NCBI GenBank assembly: GCA_029259935.1
Contig: JAJDEH010000134.1
Coordinates: 1 to 17,680, forward strand
Direction of reading: 5' to 3'
Source: Planctomycetota bacterium
GTDB lineage: Bacteria > Planctomycetota > Planctomycetia > Pirellulales > Pirellulaceae
DNA: 17,680 bases
Shown here: positions 1 to 7,713 of the stretch, in pieces
Layout of the letters: each line of letters opens with the position of its first letter
Numbering within the stretch: the first letter of the stretch is position 1
Made by a program: the position numbers and the translations under genes
Notes under the pieces: generated by a model
Databases searched by the model: none
Told to the model about the DNA's origin: nothing
The model's input: the letters and a program-made list of their open reading frames with translations, nothing else

Positions 1-50
1 CGGTCGTGCAAATCACATCCAATCATGATAACCTTCGACATGGTTCGGCC

Positions 51-90
51 CTCGTTGGGAAATTAAAAACAAAAAGCTACTCCCAACGAG
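51..90. repeat. perfect 10-bp inverted repeat with AT-rich 20-nt loop
   Basis: CTCGTTGGGA at 51-60 is exactly complementary to TCCCAACGAG at 81-90. The 20-nt spacer at 61-80 is A-rich. No uridine run follows the stem on either strand, so it is not a textbook intrinsic terminator. It could be a protein-binding dyad or the 3' structure of an operon entering from outside the window. The pairing is seen directly; any function is unknown. Confidence 0.5.
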
Positions 91-154
91 TGTGCCGAAT
101 CTTTCTCCTCTCTCCAACCTCACATAGTTTCTCCGCGATCATAGCGTTTTCGTT

Positions 155-173
155 TTGTTCGCGGAGCGAACAA
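155..173 (-). terminator. short 8-bp hairpin downstream of the VWA gene
   Basis: TTGTTCGC at 155-162 pairs with GCGAACAA at 166-173 around a 3-nt loop. It begins 11 nt past the stop codon of the minus-strand VWA gene, where a 3'-end structure is expected. On the minus strand the stem is followed by an A-rich rather than a T-rich stretch, so Rho-independent termination is uncertain and RNA end protection is equally possible. Confidence 0.35.
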
Positions 174-184
174 CGACTCTGACC

Positions 185-2212
185 CTAGCCGCTTTCGGTG
201 GATCGGCGAATGACTCGCGTAATCAAGCCCCGCATGTCGTCCACCAGATTTTCAAGGTTCACGAATTTAAGAACGTCGCGCTGCCCAAAGATTTCTTCGC
301 TTTTAAAATCTTCGATAGCCACGTTCACCACGTTGATCCGGCCGCGGCGAACGGTTTCAACCGCTTCGCGAGTCGCCTTGATGGCCGGTTGGCCCGCGTA
401 TCCGCGACCTTGCGGAAACCCATCACTGACGACGATCATCAAGCGATTTGCATTCTGCGTGTTATCGCGGAATAGGCGAGCGGCGGTCAGAATGGCTTGG
501 TGATCGTAATTATTCTGCCCCATGCCATAACCGCCGATCGAGGCCACGTCGGTATTTCGCTTGCCATAAAGATAGCGAAGCAGGCAGTCCTGATCGGTGC
601 CGCCGCAGGAAGTGTAGGAATAGACCTCCAGTTCGATTCCCGGCACGTTTCGTAACGATTCGGCAACCAGCACCGCCACTCGAAACGCGGCGGCGGCTTT
701 GGTGCCCCGGTCGACTTCCCCCGCCGCCGAACAGCAGCCCATCGAACCCGATTCATCGACCAGCAGGCACATGGCAAGTCCCGGAACGGTCGTCTCGTGC
801 GTGCGACGGAATACACGGTTGGTCAGCGGTGCGCGGCCCAGCATCCGCCGATGCAGCCGCCCGGATGACAATTGGCATTCGTGCCACCGCCGCGTTCCCA
901 ACCGCAGCCGAAACACCGATCGCATCGCAGCGATGTGGCCGCTTACCAGTTGCCGGGCGGCCGCATACTTCTCTTGCGACAACGGACTCGGCACGGGATG
1001 CGTAATCACCGTTTCCCGTTCCGCTCCCCATTCCCATTGATCGCCCTCGGTAATCCGTTCGTGCTCAAGCCGGGCTTTGATTTTCGCTTCCTTGTCGCTC
1101 AGCGGACGATGCACGGTCGTCGTCCGGCCCATCAAACGCTGCGCGTCGGGCAACGCGAAGCGGCGTCCGGCCCGCGAGGCAAACAGCTTATCCCAGCGGG
1201 AATCGGCCAGGTCCAACCCGTTTTCCAGCAGCCGCATCGCCTCCTCCGAATGGCCTTCTTCCTCCAGGCGAACGGCAATATCGAGAATCATCTCCTCCAG
1301 CGCCTGATCTTCTTCGTCTGCTTGCCGTTGGCGCTGCCACTGCTCCAAAGCGTCCGGATCGGCGTTGGGCGGCGGCTCGCTGCCGTACAGCCGGCGGATG
1401 CGGTCCCACAAATCCTGCAGCCGTTTGGCGAATCGTTCGACGTCGTTTTCGTCAGCGGGGGCATGGGGAAACAAGCTTCGCAGCTTGGCAAACATGTTCT
1501 CGCCGCTAACGACCGTCCACAATTTGTGCTGATCATGCAGGCGATGCGGGCAGCGGATAAAGGCGAAGATCAACGTCTGCAGCCGGTCCATGTCGGGCAA
1601 TTCGCTCCAATTGTCCAGCGCCTCTCCAACCTCGCCCTTCTCAAGCAGCGATCGCTTGGCCGATTGCAAATAGGGCGCGAAACCGGGAGATTCCAGCCGC
1701 ACCAATTCTTCGATGCGTTCGTCTTCCCACAAGTTCTCCCAGACTCGGCGAAGGCCCTTCGTCTTCTTGCCGCGCCGAAAAAAGTCCCGCGTATGCAACA
1801 CGTGGCCCGCTTCATGCAGGCCGATGCCGCAATACACATCGCGAACCTCGCTAGGATCGCACGTTTCGTAAACCCGTTTGTCGAGCACGATAAAGGGCCG
1901 TTCGAAGGCGTGCGGCGCGTCTTCGAATCCGGAGAGCCCGGCGCCCGCATGCCCGATCTCGGCCAAGTCGATCTGACACTGTTTACCCACTCCGTGAACG
2001 CGGATCATGTTGCGGACGGCGTCTCGGATCCGCAACAGCTCGATAATGAAGCTGTCGTCGGACCGGCCTCCCCAACCGCGATCGCCCTCGCCCGAGGTGC
2101 GGCGATGGCCCCAGGCCGACGACAGAGGACTTTTGCGCCGCCGCAATTCCAACTCTTCATTCGATCGAACCGACTGACTGTACCAATCGTTCAAACAAAG
2201 CTCCTTTCCCAT
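185..2212 (-). CDS. VWA-domain protein with internal HExxH metallopeptidase-like region (CobT-like)
   Basis: 675 aa from the ATG at 2212. The C-terminal third is a von Willebrand A domain: MIDAS motif DESGS at about residues 486-490, then T504 or N567 as the possible second element, and SDG at 596-598 for the third. The N-terminal third carries GLHEAGHVLH (HEAGH at 133-137), followed 26 residues later by LWEDERIE at 161-168. This spacing of an HExxH plus an acidic E/D-x-R-I-E segment resembles the zinc-metallopeptidase-like half of some VWA proteins. The middle (about 250-330) is charged and probably helical. The upstream minus-strand gene is a MoxR-type AAA+ ATPase ending 35 nt before this start, so the two are very likely co-transcribed and work as an AAA+/VWA chaperone pair. 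An in-frame ATG at 2329 would add 39 Arg-rich residues overlapping the ATPase gene and was not preferred; no clear Shine-Dalgarno decides the start. Substrate unknown. Magnesium or cobalt chelation is not implied, because no chelatase large subunit is nearby. Confidence 0.85.
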   Translation of the reverse strand: MGKELCLNDWYSQSVRSNEELELRRRKSPLSSAWGHRRTSGEGDRGWGGRSDDSFIIELLRIRDAVRNMIRVHGVGKQCQIDLAEIGHAGAGLSGFEDAPHAFERPFIVLDKRVYETCDPSEVRDVYCGIGLHEAGHVLHTRDFFRRGKKTKGLRRVWENLWEDERIEELVRLESPGFAPYLQSAKRSLLEKGEVGEALDNWSELPDMDRLQTLIFAFIRCPHRLHDQHKLWTVVSGENMFAKLRSLFPHAPADENDVERFAKRLQDLWDRIRRLYGSEPPPNADPDALEQWQRQRQADEEDQALEEMILDIAVRLEEEGHSEEAMRLLENGLDLADSRWDKLFASRAGRRFALPDAQRLMGRTTTVHRPLSDKEAKIKARLEHERITEGDQWEWGAERETVITHPVPSPLSQEKYAAARQLVSGHIAAMRSVFRLRLGTRRWHECQLSSGRLHRRMLGRAPLTNRVFRRTHETTVPGLAMCLLVDESGSMGCCSAAGEVDRGTKAAAAFRVAVLVAESLRNVPGIELEVYSYTSCGGTDQDCLLRYLYGKRNTDVASIGGYGMGQNNYDHQAILTAARLFRDNTQNANRLMIVVSDGFPQGRGYAGQPAIKATREAVETVRRGRINVVNVAIEDFKSEEIFGQRDVLKFVNLENLVDDMRGLITRVIRRSTESG

Positions 2213-2247
2213 TCTTGGAGGAAGGACGTGGCGTTCGCCGCCGTCGT

Positions 2248-3360
2248 TCAACCCTTTTGATAAATCTGCGCTACCTTGGCCCGTTCGCTGGCGTCGCCAC
2301 CTTCGTCCGAAAACTGATTCAAGACACAAAATCGCACGGCTCGATCAAACCCAACACCGGCCGCGACCTGGCGGCCGGCCTGTAATAGCGACCGAGTGGA
2401 AATAAGTTCGACAAACTCGCCGTCTCGGGCCATCTCGCGTTGACGGCGTGCCGGAACGATCAATCGTTTGGCATCGGCCGCGTTCAATCCCGGGCAATGA
2501 TTCTTGACCAACACGATCTCCTGCTGCAGCGGCGGAAAATCGAGCGCGATCGTGACGTTGAAGCGGTCTTTCAGCGCTTTGTCCAACTGGTCCGTGCCGG
2601 TGTATTCCATGCCCAAATTGGCGGTCGCAAAAAACGTGACGTCCGAAGCGAGTTCGATCTTGGCCGCATCCTCTCGTTCGTCCAGCGCCAAGTAGCCTTG
2701 GTCGTCCAGTACGGTCATCAGAATGTTGAAGGCATCCCGATGAGCCCGGCTGATTTCGTCGAGCAACACGATCGAACCGGGCCGAGTTATCGTGCGGACA
2801 AATCGGCTGTCGGAAAACCAAGTCCCTTGCTGCTGATTAAAATGAACGTTTCCGATCAGCGAGGTTCGCGGTTCGCTCATCGCTCCAAAATTGAACGGCT
2901 CGAAATCAGCGACCGCCCCATCGACCTGGGTCGACTGCTGTTGCAACACTTTGGCCAAGCGGTAGCAGAGTTGAGTTTTTCCGCAACCGGCTGGTCCGAC
3001 CAACAGCACATTCGCGCCGTAGCGGACGGCGTAGCAGAGCTGTTCCCAGACATCGTCGGCAACGTAAAAATCATGTTCCTGTGGCTTGGGCAAGTGCCAC
3101 TGCTGGCCGGCGCTGGACTTGCTGCGATTGGCTGATTTTTCCTTGTGGGCGGCCTGTATTTGGTCATCGGCTGGCTCGACCGCCACTCCGCTGGCCGTCA
3201 AAAAGTGGGAAACCACGTCGTCCAAGCGGTCGGCCGGCTTGGAATTCCGAGTGGTATCCCCCGCTAGCGTGATCGCCGCTTCCAGATTCTTGTACTGATG
3301 ATTCGATAGCCGCAACTGAACTTCAAACGATTCGTCGTCAATTCGGCGACAACGGAGCAT
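2248..3360 (-). CDS. MoxR/CobS-like AAA+ ATPase
   Basis: 370 aa. The first ~95 residues are a variable N-terminal region. The AAA+ core follows: Walker A GPAGCGKT at 122-129, Walker B SIVLLDEI at 196-203, sensor-1 FFATAN at 243-248, and a candidate arginine finger in LKDRFN (R266). The segment before Walker B (GTWFSDSRFVRTITRPG) matches the MoxR/CobS style of insert. Such ATPases couple ATP hydrolysis to remodelling of partner proteins, usually through a VWA-domain cofactor, and the next gene downstream encodes exactly that. GGGAG lies about 12 nt upstream of the ATG, supporting this start. The promoter should lie in the 3361-3867 spacer, which is shared with a plus-strand gene. The family assignment is firm; the cellular target is unknown. 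Confidence 0.92.
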   Translation of the reverse strand: MLRCRRIDDESFEVQLRLSNHQYKNLEAAITLAGDTTRNSKPADRLDDVVSHFLTASGVAVEPADDQIQAAHKEKSANRSKSSAGQQWHLPKPQEHDFYVADDVWEQLCYAVRYGANVLLVGPAGCGKTQLCYRLAKVLQQQSTQVDGAVADFEPFNFGAMSEPRTSLIGNVHFNQQQGTWFSDSRFVRTITRPGSIVLLDEISRAHRDAFNILMTVLDDQGYLALDEREDAAKIELASDVTFFATANLGMEYTGTDQLDKALKDRFNVTIALDFPPLQQEIVLVKNHCPGLNAADAKRLIVPARRQREMARDGEFVELISTRSLLQAGRQVAAGVGFDRAVRFCVLNQFSDEGGDASERAKVAQIYQKG

Positions 3361-3681
3361 AGGCCGTCACTCCCGGTGGCTAGAGAAACGAAACTCGGTT
3401 TTTGCGTAATTCCGCAACGTCCAAACCAGAACGCGTGGCATGCGATCGCCGCTTGCAAGAGCGGTTCGCACTGGATGAGAAGACTACAGATGAGAAGCTG
3501 GACTATTCTACGCATCTATCAAGACGCGGAGTAACGAACAATGTTCGCTTATCAGACAAGGCGAGGAAAACCACCCGTACGGCCCGAACAGTGATGCATG
3601 CATAGCTCTATACCGCGAAAAGACAAGTATTCCTCCTTCGCTATAGACATTCGGTATTATTGCCCGGTTCTTGCAAGCAGG

Positions 3682-3728
3682 TTCCGGGGCCGCGCTGATT
3701 GCTCGGTCTGGAACGAACTGCCCCGGAA
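3682..3728. repeat. 9-bp perfect GC-rich inverted repeat (hairpin)
   Basis: TTCCGGGGC at 3682-3690 is complementary to GCCCCGGAA at 3720-3728. Beyond the stem, GCAA at 3673-3676 can pair with TTGC at 3729-3732 across a 5-nt bulge. The 29-nt loop can also compete through GTTCC (3681-3685) with GGAAC (3710-3714), giving two alternative folds. It lies 140 nt upstream of the plus-strand gene at 3868. Confidence 0.45.
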
Positions 3729-3745
3729 TTGCGTCCGTAGAAAAC

Positions 3746-3777
3746 CACGGAACCTTGCCCCTCTTCTTGGTGCCGTG
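3746..3777. repeat. second hairpin in the same spacer
   Basis: CACGG at 3746-3750 pairs with CCGTG at 3773-3777. After a one-base mismatch, ACC (3752-3754) pairs with GGT (3769-3771), enclosing a pyrimidine-rich 14-nt loop. It sits 17 nt after the hairpin at 3682-3728 and 90 nt before the plus-strand start codon, so both could be part of one 5' leader. The function is not evident. Confidence 0.3.
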
Positions 3778-3867
3778 ATCGCGGCTCGGTCGAGGTTTGC
3801 ATTGACCCGAGTTTGGCAACGCCCTACCATGCCCGCTCGTTTAACGCCAATTCCAAGCCTTTTGTGA

Positions 3868-4632
3868 ATGCGGTTCGTTGACGTGAAGAAGTTTCTGCGG
3901 ATCGTCGGAGTTTCTTTCCTCGCCTTGCTGGCGATTGGCGCGGTAGTTCTCTTCTTCCTCTATCGGGCTTCTCAACGGGAACCCCAGTTCTATCAGGAAG
4001 CTCTCGCTCTTGAGCCGGAGGAGCAGGCTGAAGCGGGCGACGAGCTAGAAAAGAGCGTTCTGGATCTGCGGAACGAAGTTCGCGAGGAAGGCCGCTGGGA
4101 AGCTGTCTTCACGAACGAGCAAATCAATGGTTGGCTGGCGGCCGACTTGCCCACGAAGTTCCCCAACACGTTGCCCAAGGGCGTCTCCGATCCGCGGATC
4201 TCCATTTCCAAGGATCTGGCCCAAATCGCTTGCCGCTACCAAAGCCGCCGTTTTTCGTCCGTGGTTTCGATTGGGCTGACGGTCCAAATGGCGGAAGATC
4301 CCAACGTGGTCGCTCTGCGACTGCGCTACATTCGCGCCGGAGCCCTTCCCTTGCCAACCGTGGAAAAGTGGAAAGAGAAGTTCGAACAGGCGGCCACGGA
4401 CGCCGGCGTTCCGCTTCGTTGGGAAACCATCGATGGCGACGACGTCGCGCTGGTCAAGCTCAACCCGCAACACAAGGACTTTGTCGGCAAGCGGCTGGTG
4501 CTGGAGACCATCGAACTTCGCGACGGCGAGATTTGGCTAGCCGGCAGAACGGAACCGGAAAGCTCGACCGCCACACCCGTCTTCAACACGGCGAATTCTC
4601 AATCGGCAATCAAGTTCAGCGTCCAGCGCTGA
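3868..4632 (+). CDS. single-pass membrane-anchored protein, function unknown
   Basis: 254 aa. A short N-terminal basic stretch is followed by one hydrophobic segment at about residues 10-32 (RIVGVSFLALLAIGAVVLFF), then an acidic helix-like stretch (EALALEPEEQAEAGDELEK) and a soluble domain to the end. A signal anchor with the bulk outside the cytoplasm is the likely topology. No cysteine lipobox, catalytic motif or recognised family was found. The ATG at 3868 has no clear Shine-Dalgarno; a GTG at 3883 (giving V-K-K-F-L) is an alternative start. The last 34 bp overlap the 3' end of the convergent gene on the minus strand. A conserved planctomycete protein of unknown function is the best description. 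Confidence 0.7.
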   Translation: MRFVDVKKFLRIVGVSFLALLAIGAVVLFFLYRASQREPQFYQEALALEPEEQAEAGDELEKSVLDLRNEVREEGRWEAVFTNEQINGWLAADLPTKFPNTLPKGVSDPRISISKDLAQIACRYQSRRFSSVVSIGLTVQMAEDPNVVALRLRYIRAGALPLPTVEKWKEKFEQAATDAGVPLRWETIDGDDVALVKLNPQHKDFVGKRLVLETIELRDGEIWLAGRTEPESSTATPVFNTANSQSAIKFSVQR

Positions 4633-4967
4633 TCTCCCGTTTCGGATTGAGTTAGTACAGCGCGCCCGTCCAACTGTTCACCTTGCAGTTCCAATTGTAA
4701 CTGCCTCTCGCTTTCGTCGATTAGGCGATACTCGCCCTGATCCCATCGCGTCACCGTGCCTCGATCCCCCGATACGGGACCTTCGTAATCGAGATAGGCC
4801 AGCCGATGATCGGCAAGCTGCTCGGCCGCCACTTCTCGGCCCGCGCGCGGTTCTTCAGCCAACGCCCACGTCCGCAGCGCCTCGCCCTGCTGAAGCATGA
4901 AGTCCCAGTGCGATGGCCGATCCGAATCGGCGGGCATTTCATGGCGCAGCACTACGAATCGAGGCAT
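4599..4967 (-). CDS. stand-alone LigD 3'-phosphoesterase (PE) domain-like protein
   Basis: 122 aa starting MPRFVVLRHE. It matches the LigD N-terminal/3'-phosphoesterase fold along its length: FVVLRHE with H9, SHWDFML with H20-x-D22, LRTWALAEEP, LADHRLAYLDYEG with H54, and GTVTRWDQGEY. In LigD phosphoesterase the metal site is His, His-x-Asp and a later His in an ExDHxLxYxxFEG-like context; H9, H20, D22 and H54 fill the same roles here. The LigD domain removes 3'-phosphate or 3'-ribonucleotide ends during DNA end processing. No ligase or polymerase domain is attached, and none lies nearby. The frame stays open upstream to 5282, but that extension is antisense-like low-complexity sequence overlapping the lipoprotein gene, so the ATG at 4967 was chosen. 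The gene follows the lipoprotein gene by 40 nt and may be co-transcribed with it. Activity is inferred from residues only. Confidence 0.8.
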   Translation of the reverse strand: MPRFVVLRHEMPADSDRPSHWDFMLQQGEALRTWALAEEPRAGREVAAEQLADHRLAYLDYEGPVSGDRGTVTRWDQGEYRLIDESERQLQLELQGEQLDGRAVLTQSETGDQRWTLNLIAD

Positions 4968-5007
4968 GATTTCTCTTAGGGGGATCGGTCTCGCTTCATG
5001 GCGCGAA

Positions 5008-7635
5008 CTACTGGCCAATGATCGTGGTCTTGGCCGGCACGGGACGTATCTCCAGCGCGGACTGGGTGCTGGTGACGCTGACTTCAAACACCGCCTCACC
5101 CAACGCGATTCCTCGAGTGAACACATGGAAGTCGATCCGTTCACCGGACCGCAGTTCTTCGATCCGCGCGATCTCGGCAGTGCGTGCATCGGGCGAAATG
5201 CTTCTGGCCGCCACAGGTGCTTTGCCTGGAATTCCGGCCACGCGAGTGATTTCCATTTGTTCACTGACCTTGATCGTAACATTGATCGCTTGATCGGAAA
5301 TGTTGCGATCGTTGGTAATGGTGATCAAGTATTTCGACTCGCTCCCCAGCCGAATCGGGTCGCGCAGGTCCGAGACCGTCACCTTGAGTTCACCACTGGC
5401 CGGAAACGGTTGGCGTCCGGGCACGGGGTCACCTTCACCCCGGGGAATAGTGCGGGGAATATGGGGGGCCGCCTGGATCGAGGTCGTCGTGGTCGCCGTG
5501 TCGGTCACATTGGGTGTCGCCGAAACGCTCGAGTGCGCTTGAGCTGCCGGGTTGATCTGCAAACATTCACAAGTAACTTCAATTTGCTTCGTTTGCCCCA
5601 CGGCCAGCGTGGAAATCACATCCCGCCACAGCAAGCCACCCTGATCCCAAACGTGCCTTTCCGCTGCCGTGCGAGGTGCCAGCGCGGGCGAAAAATCAAA
5701 TCGAGCTTGAACGTTGGTCAAAGGCACATTGCCCGTATTCGTGACCGAGATAACGTACGGTGCCTGTTCCCCCACGTGACTTTGCGGCGGGCCGGTAATG
5801 GTTGTCTGTATGCCAGGTTGCGGAGCGGGCCGATTATCGGCCGCCGTCACGCAACTGCGTCCCTGCGCCGCATGGCCGCCATCGGCCGTCAGGTTCAACG
5901 TGTGGCACAGTTCGCCCCCCTCCAGCACCTCGAAGACGATTGAAATCCGGCTGATCTCACCCGGCGGCAATTCGTCGATCGATTTCTCAATCGGACTGAC
6001 TAGGCCGTCAACTTGGCGAAGACCCTCGGAGAAAGTATCGGTAAAAACGAGATTCGTAAGCGGTTGGTCGCTTTGGTTGGTGATTTCGATGAAGAACGTC
6101 ACTTCGTCGCCGACCTCGGCTTGCTGGGGGCCGCTCATCCGCAGCCGAATCGCTTCCTGGAATATCTGAGTTTGAGCGCAGCCATCGGCTTGTACTCCGC
6201 CTTCGGCTGTCGCTGTCGCGCAGAACTGCTGAACTCCGCGCATCGTGGCGCGGCAATTGACAAGAATGGACTGCGACGTTTGCGGAGCCAGTTCGGCGAT
6301 GCGCCACTCGTGACGGCTGCCGAACGGCGTTCCCGCTGGCTGGCTGCTGACAACTTGCAGGCCGGTCGAAGGACGATCAGTGACCACGACATTGCGCAGA
6401 GACATGCTGCCCGGATTGGAAACATCGATGCGATACGTCAGATCGCTTTCCATGCCGCCTTCCGCCGGACCCGTGACGTTGACCGCCAGGCCGGGCGCCG
6501 ACCAAGTGACGCTCGTCCAACCTTCGCCAACCGCGAAAGCCGGGTCGCCGCTGCCGCCCGCCGGGCGAATAATCTGCACGCGAACTTGCGTCGCGCCAAA
6601 CTGATTGGTCTTGGGCATGATCGAGACGGCCGATCTTCCGGCGGCGTCGGTGATTTGTTCGACCACCGTGCCACCTGTAGGTTCGAAGCCGGCGGCGGCA
6701 TCCGTACCCACAATCTCGTAGCGAACAATCCAGCCCGCCAGGGCGGAACTGTTGGAAGCACGAGTCACCACGGTCTCCAGCACATGCGACTGTCCCGCGC
6801 TGATCACGGCCGACGGTGGAAAGTTCCATTGCACGTCGACCCAGTGCACACGCGCGGTCTGTCGGCGACGGCCCCAGTCTTGCACCTCGGGCGCATGAAC
6901 GTTGACGGTACTTGTACCTTCCGTCGCGGAGGTCAGGCTGAGCCATCCTTGTCCCGACAATACCCAAGCGTCGTCGTTGGGCGTCGGCGTTCCGCGAGTA
7001 ATCAACTCGGCCCGCGGAAGCGTGCTGCCGATTGCGAAATTGTTCGATAGCTTCTCCGACCGCTGATGAAAGATGCGACGCAGCAAGCGGCGTTCGCCGT
7101 CGCTGACTTCCACGAAGTTCCCCACGCTTTCTTGCGACAGGCTCCATTCCAGCGATTGCCCGCGAATAAAATAGCCGTCGTCACCACAAACTCCCGCCGT
7201 CAGAACTACTTCACTGCCGACCGGAGCCACGATGCGTCCCGGCGTCAATTTCAAGGTGCCCGACGCTTGGTTTTGGAATAAAGTCCGCGGAGCCGGTTGT
7301 GGTGTCGCGACCGGCGCGGCTTGAACCGCCGGCGCGGGCTGGATCAAGGGCGCTGGTTGAATGAACGGCGCTGGCTGCAGTCCGGGAACCGCCACGGTCG
7401 CCGTGGGATCGAACGGAACAACGCACTCGGGCGGTGCGGGAGGGCTTCGAAAGGCCGGTTCCGGAAAGAAGCAGCCATTCGGCGGACCAACCGCCAAGCT
7501 GGTCGAATTCGGCGGCGGCAAAAAGATTCGCTGTCCCGACTGATCAATGGCCGGCAGCCGACATCCCGCCAGCAGCGGCGCGCAGAACACCAACGCGAAC
7601 ATCACGGTTCTTGCGTAAGCTTGGGCTCGATTCAT
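5008..7635 (-). CDS. lipoprotein with four tandem DUF11-type repeats
   Basis: 875 aa from the ATG at 7635. The N-terminus is a lipoprotein signal: basic n-region MNRAQAYAR, hydrophobic core, then lipobox LAGC with Cys25. A Pro/Ala/Gln-rich spacer at about 88-117 (repeats of QPAP) is followed by an Ig-like region (about 125-380) and four DUF11/OmcB-like conserved-repeat domains at roughly 383-491, 497-596, 610-719 and 748-871. Each has the pattern G-[DE/S]-x-[VL]-[TS]-[YF]-x-I-x-[VI]-[TS]-N followed by L-x-N-V. Several cysteines recur near the ends of repeats 1-3 (for example CATA, CVTA, CEC). Such proteins are surface or envelope structural proteins. A GTG at 7692 would add 19 residues in front of the signal peptide, so the ATG is preferred. 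The product is probably anchored to a membrane and acts as a scaffold; no enzymatic domain is visible. Confidence 0.88.
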   Translation of the reverse strand: MNRAQAYARTVMFALVFCAPLLAGCRLPAIDQSGQRIFLPPPNSTSLAVGPPNGCFFPEPAFRSPPAPPECVVPFDPTATVAVPGLQPAPFIQPAPLIQPAPAVQAAPVATPQPAPRTLFQNQASGTLKLTPGRIVAPVGSEVVLTAGVCGDDGYFIRGQSLEWSLSQESVGNFVEVSDGERRLLRRIFHQRSEKLSNNFAIGSTLPRAELITRGTPTPNDDAWVLSGQGWLSLTSATEGTSTVNVHAPEVQDWGRRRQTARVHWVDVQWNFPPSAVISAGQSHVLETVVTRASNSSALAGWIVRYEIVGTDAAAGFEPTGGTVVEQITDAAGRSAVSIMPKTNQFGATQVRVQIIRPAGGSGDPAFAVGEGWTSVTWSAPGLAVNVTGPAEGGMESDLTYRIDVSNPGSMSLRNVVVTDRPSTGLQVVSSQPAGTPFGSRHEWRIAELAPQTSQSILVNCRATMRGVQQFCATATAEGGVQADGCAQTQIFQEAIRLRMSGPQQAEVGDEVTFFIEITNQSDQPLTNLVFTDTFSEGLRQVDGLVSPIEKSIDELPPGEISRISIVFEVLEGGELCHTLNLTADGGHAAQGRSCVTAADNRPAPQPGIQTTITGPPQSHVGEQAPYVISVTNTGNVPLTNVQARFDFSPALAPRTAAERHVWDQGGLLWRDVISTLAVGQTKQIEVTCECLQINPAAQAHSSVSATPNVTDTATTTTSIQAAPHIPRTIPRGEGDPVPGRQPFPASGELKVTVSDLRDPIRLGSESKYLITITNDRNISDQAINVTIKVSEQMEITRVAGIPGKAPVAARSISPDARTAEIARIEELRSGERIDFHVFTRGIALGEAVFEVSVTSTQSALEIRPVPAKTTIIGQ

Positions 7636-7713
7636 GCCGGGCACGTCTGTTGAAAAGCCAATGGGGACGGAAGCGACGTACTTCGGTCGCACTAAACTGT
7701 AGCATGCGTTTTG

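Larger units (their letters stand above)
1..184. other. gene-free segment at the window edge
   Basis: No coding frame with family-like content was recognised. The segment lies downstream of the minus-strand VWA gene. It holds two inverted repeats, listed separately: a 10-bp perfect repeat at 51-60/81-90 and a tight hairpin at 155-173. The stretch between the arms of the first repeat is AT-rich, unlike the GC-rich neighbouring genes. Confidence 0.6.
3361..3867. other. divergent intergenic spacer, structured, no gene supported
   Basis: About 500 bp between the minus-strand AAA+ gene and the plus-strand membrane protein gene. Short open frames exist on both strands but look random (rich in Arg, Ser, Pro; no family resemblance). 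It should hold both promoters, though no convincing -35/-10 pair was picked out. Visible elements are a short dyad TTGCG-N6-CGCAA at 3402-3417, a 13-bp dyad CGAACAATGTTCG at 3535-3547, and two hairpins at 3682-3728 and 3746-3777. Confidence 0.6.

Noticed and set aside
872..2260. 462-codon plus-strand open frame antisense to the VWA gene
   Set aside because: It mirrors the VWA coding sequence, has no recognisable domains, and the minus strand carries clear MIDAS and HEAGH motifs.
2213..2329. 39-residue N-terminal extension of the VWA protein
   Set aside because: It would overlap the end of the AAA+ gene by 82 bp and reads as Arg-rich shadow sequence; the ATG at 2212 fits better, though not proven.
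3535..3547. CGAACAATGTTCG as a LexA (SOS) box
   Set aside because: The Gram-positive-type box needs four bases between CGAAC and GTTCG; here there are three, and neither flanking gene is a repair gene.
3402..3867. Small open frames in the AAA+/membrane-protein spacer (for example 3598-3867 plus and 3508-3819 minus)
   Set aside because: No ribosome-binding sites, no family-like sequence, and they overlap one another and the hairpins.
4968..5282. N-terminal extension of the phosphoesterase-like protein
   Set aside because: It would overlap the lipoprotein gene by more than 270 bp and is Arg/Ser/Pro-rich; similarity to the LigD domain begins at MPRFVVLRHE.
4897..5943. 348-codon plus-strand frame antisense to the lipoprotein and phosphoesterase-like genes
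   Set aside because: Composition is Arg/Gly/His-rich without motifs; the minus strand shows DUF11 and LigD-PE features.
6013..7050. 345-codon plus-strand frame antisense to the lipoprotein gene
   Set aside because: A shadow frame of a GC-biased gene with no family resemblance.
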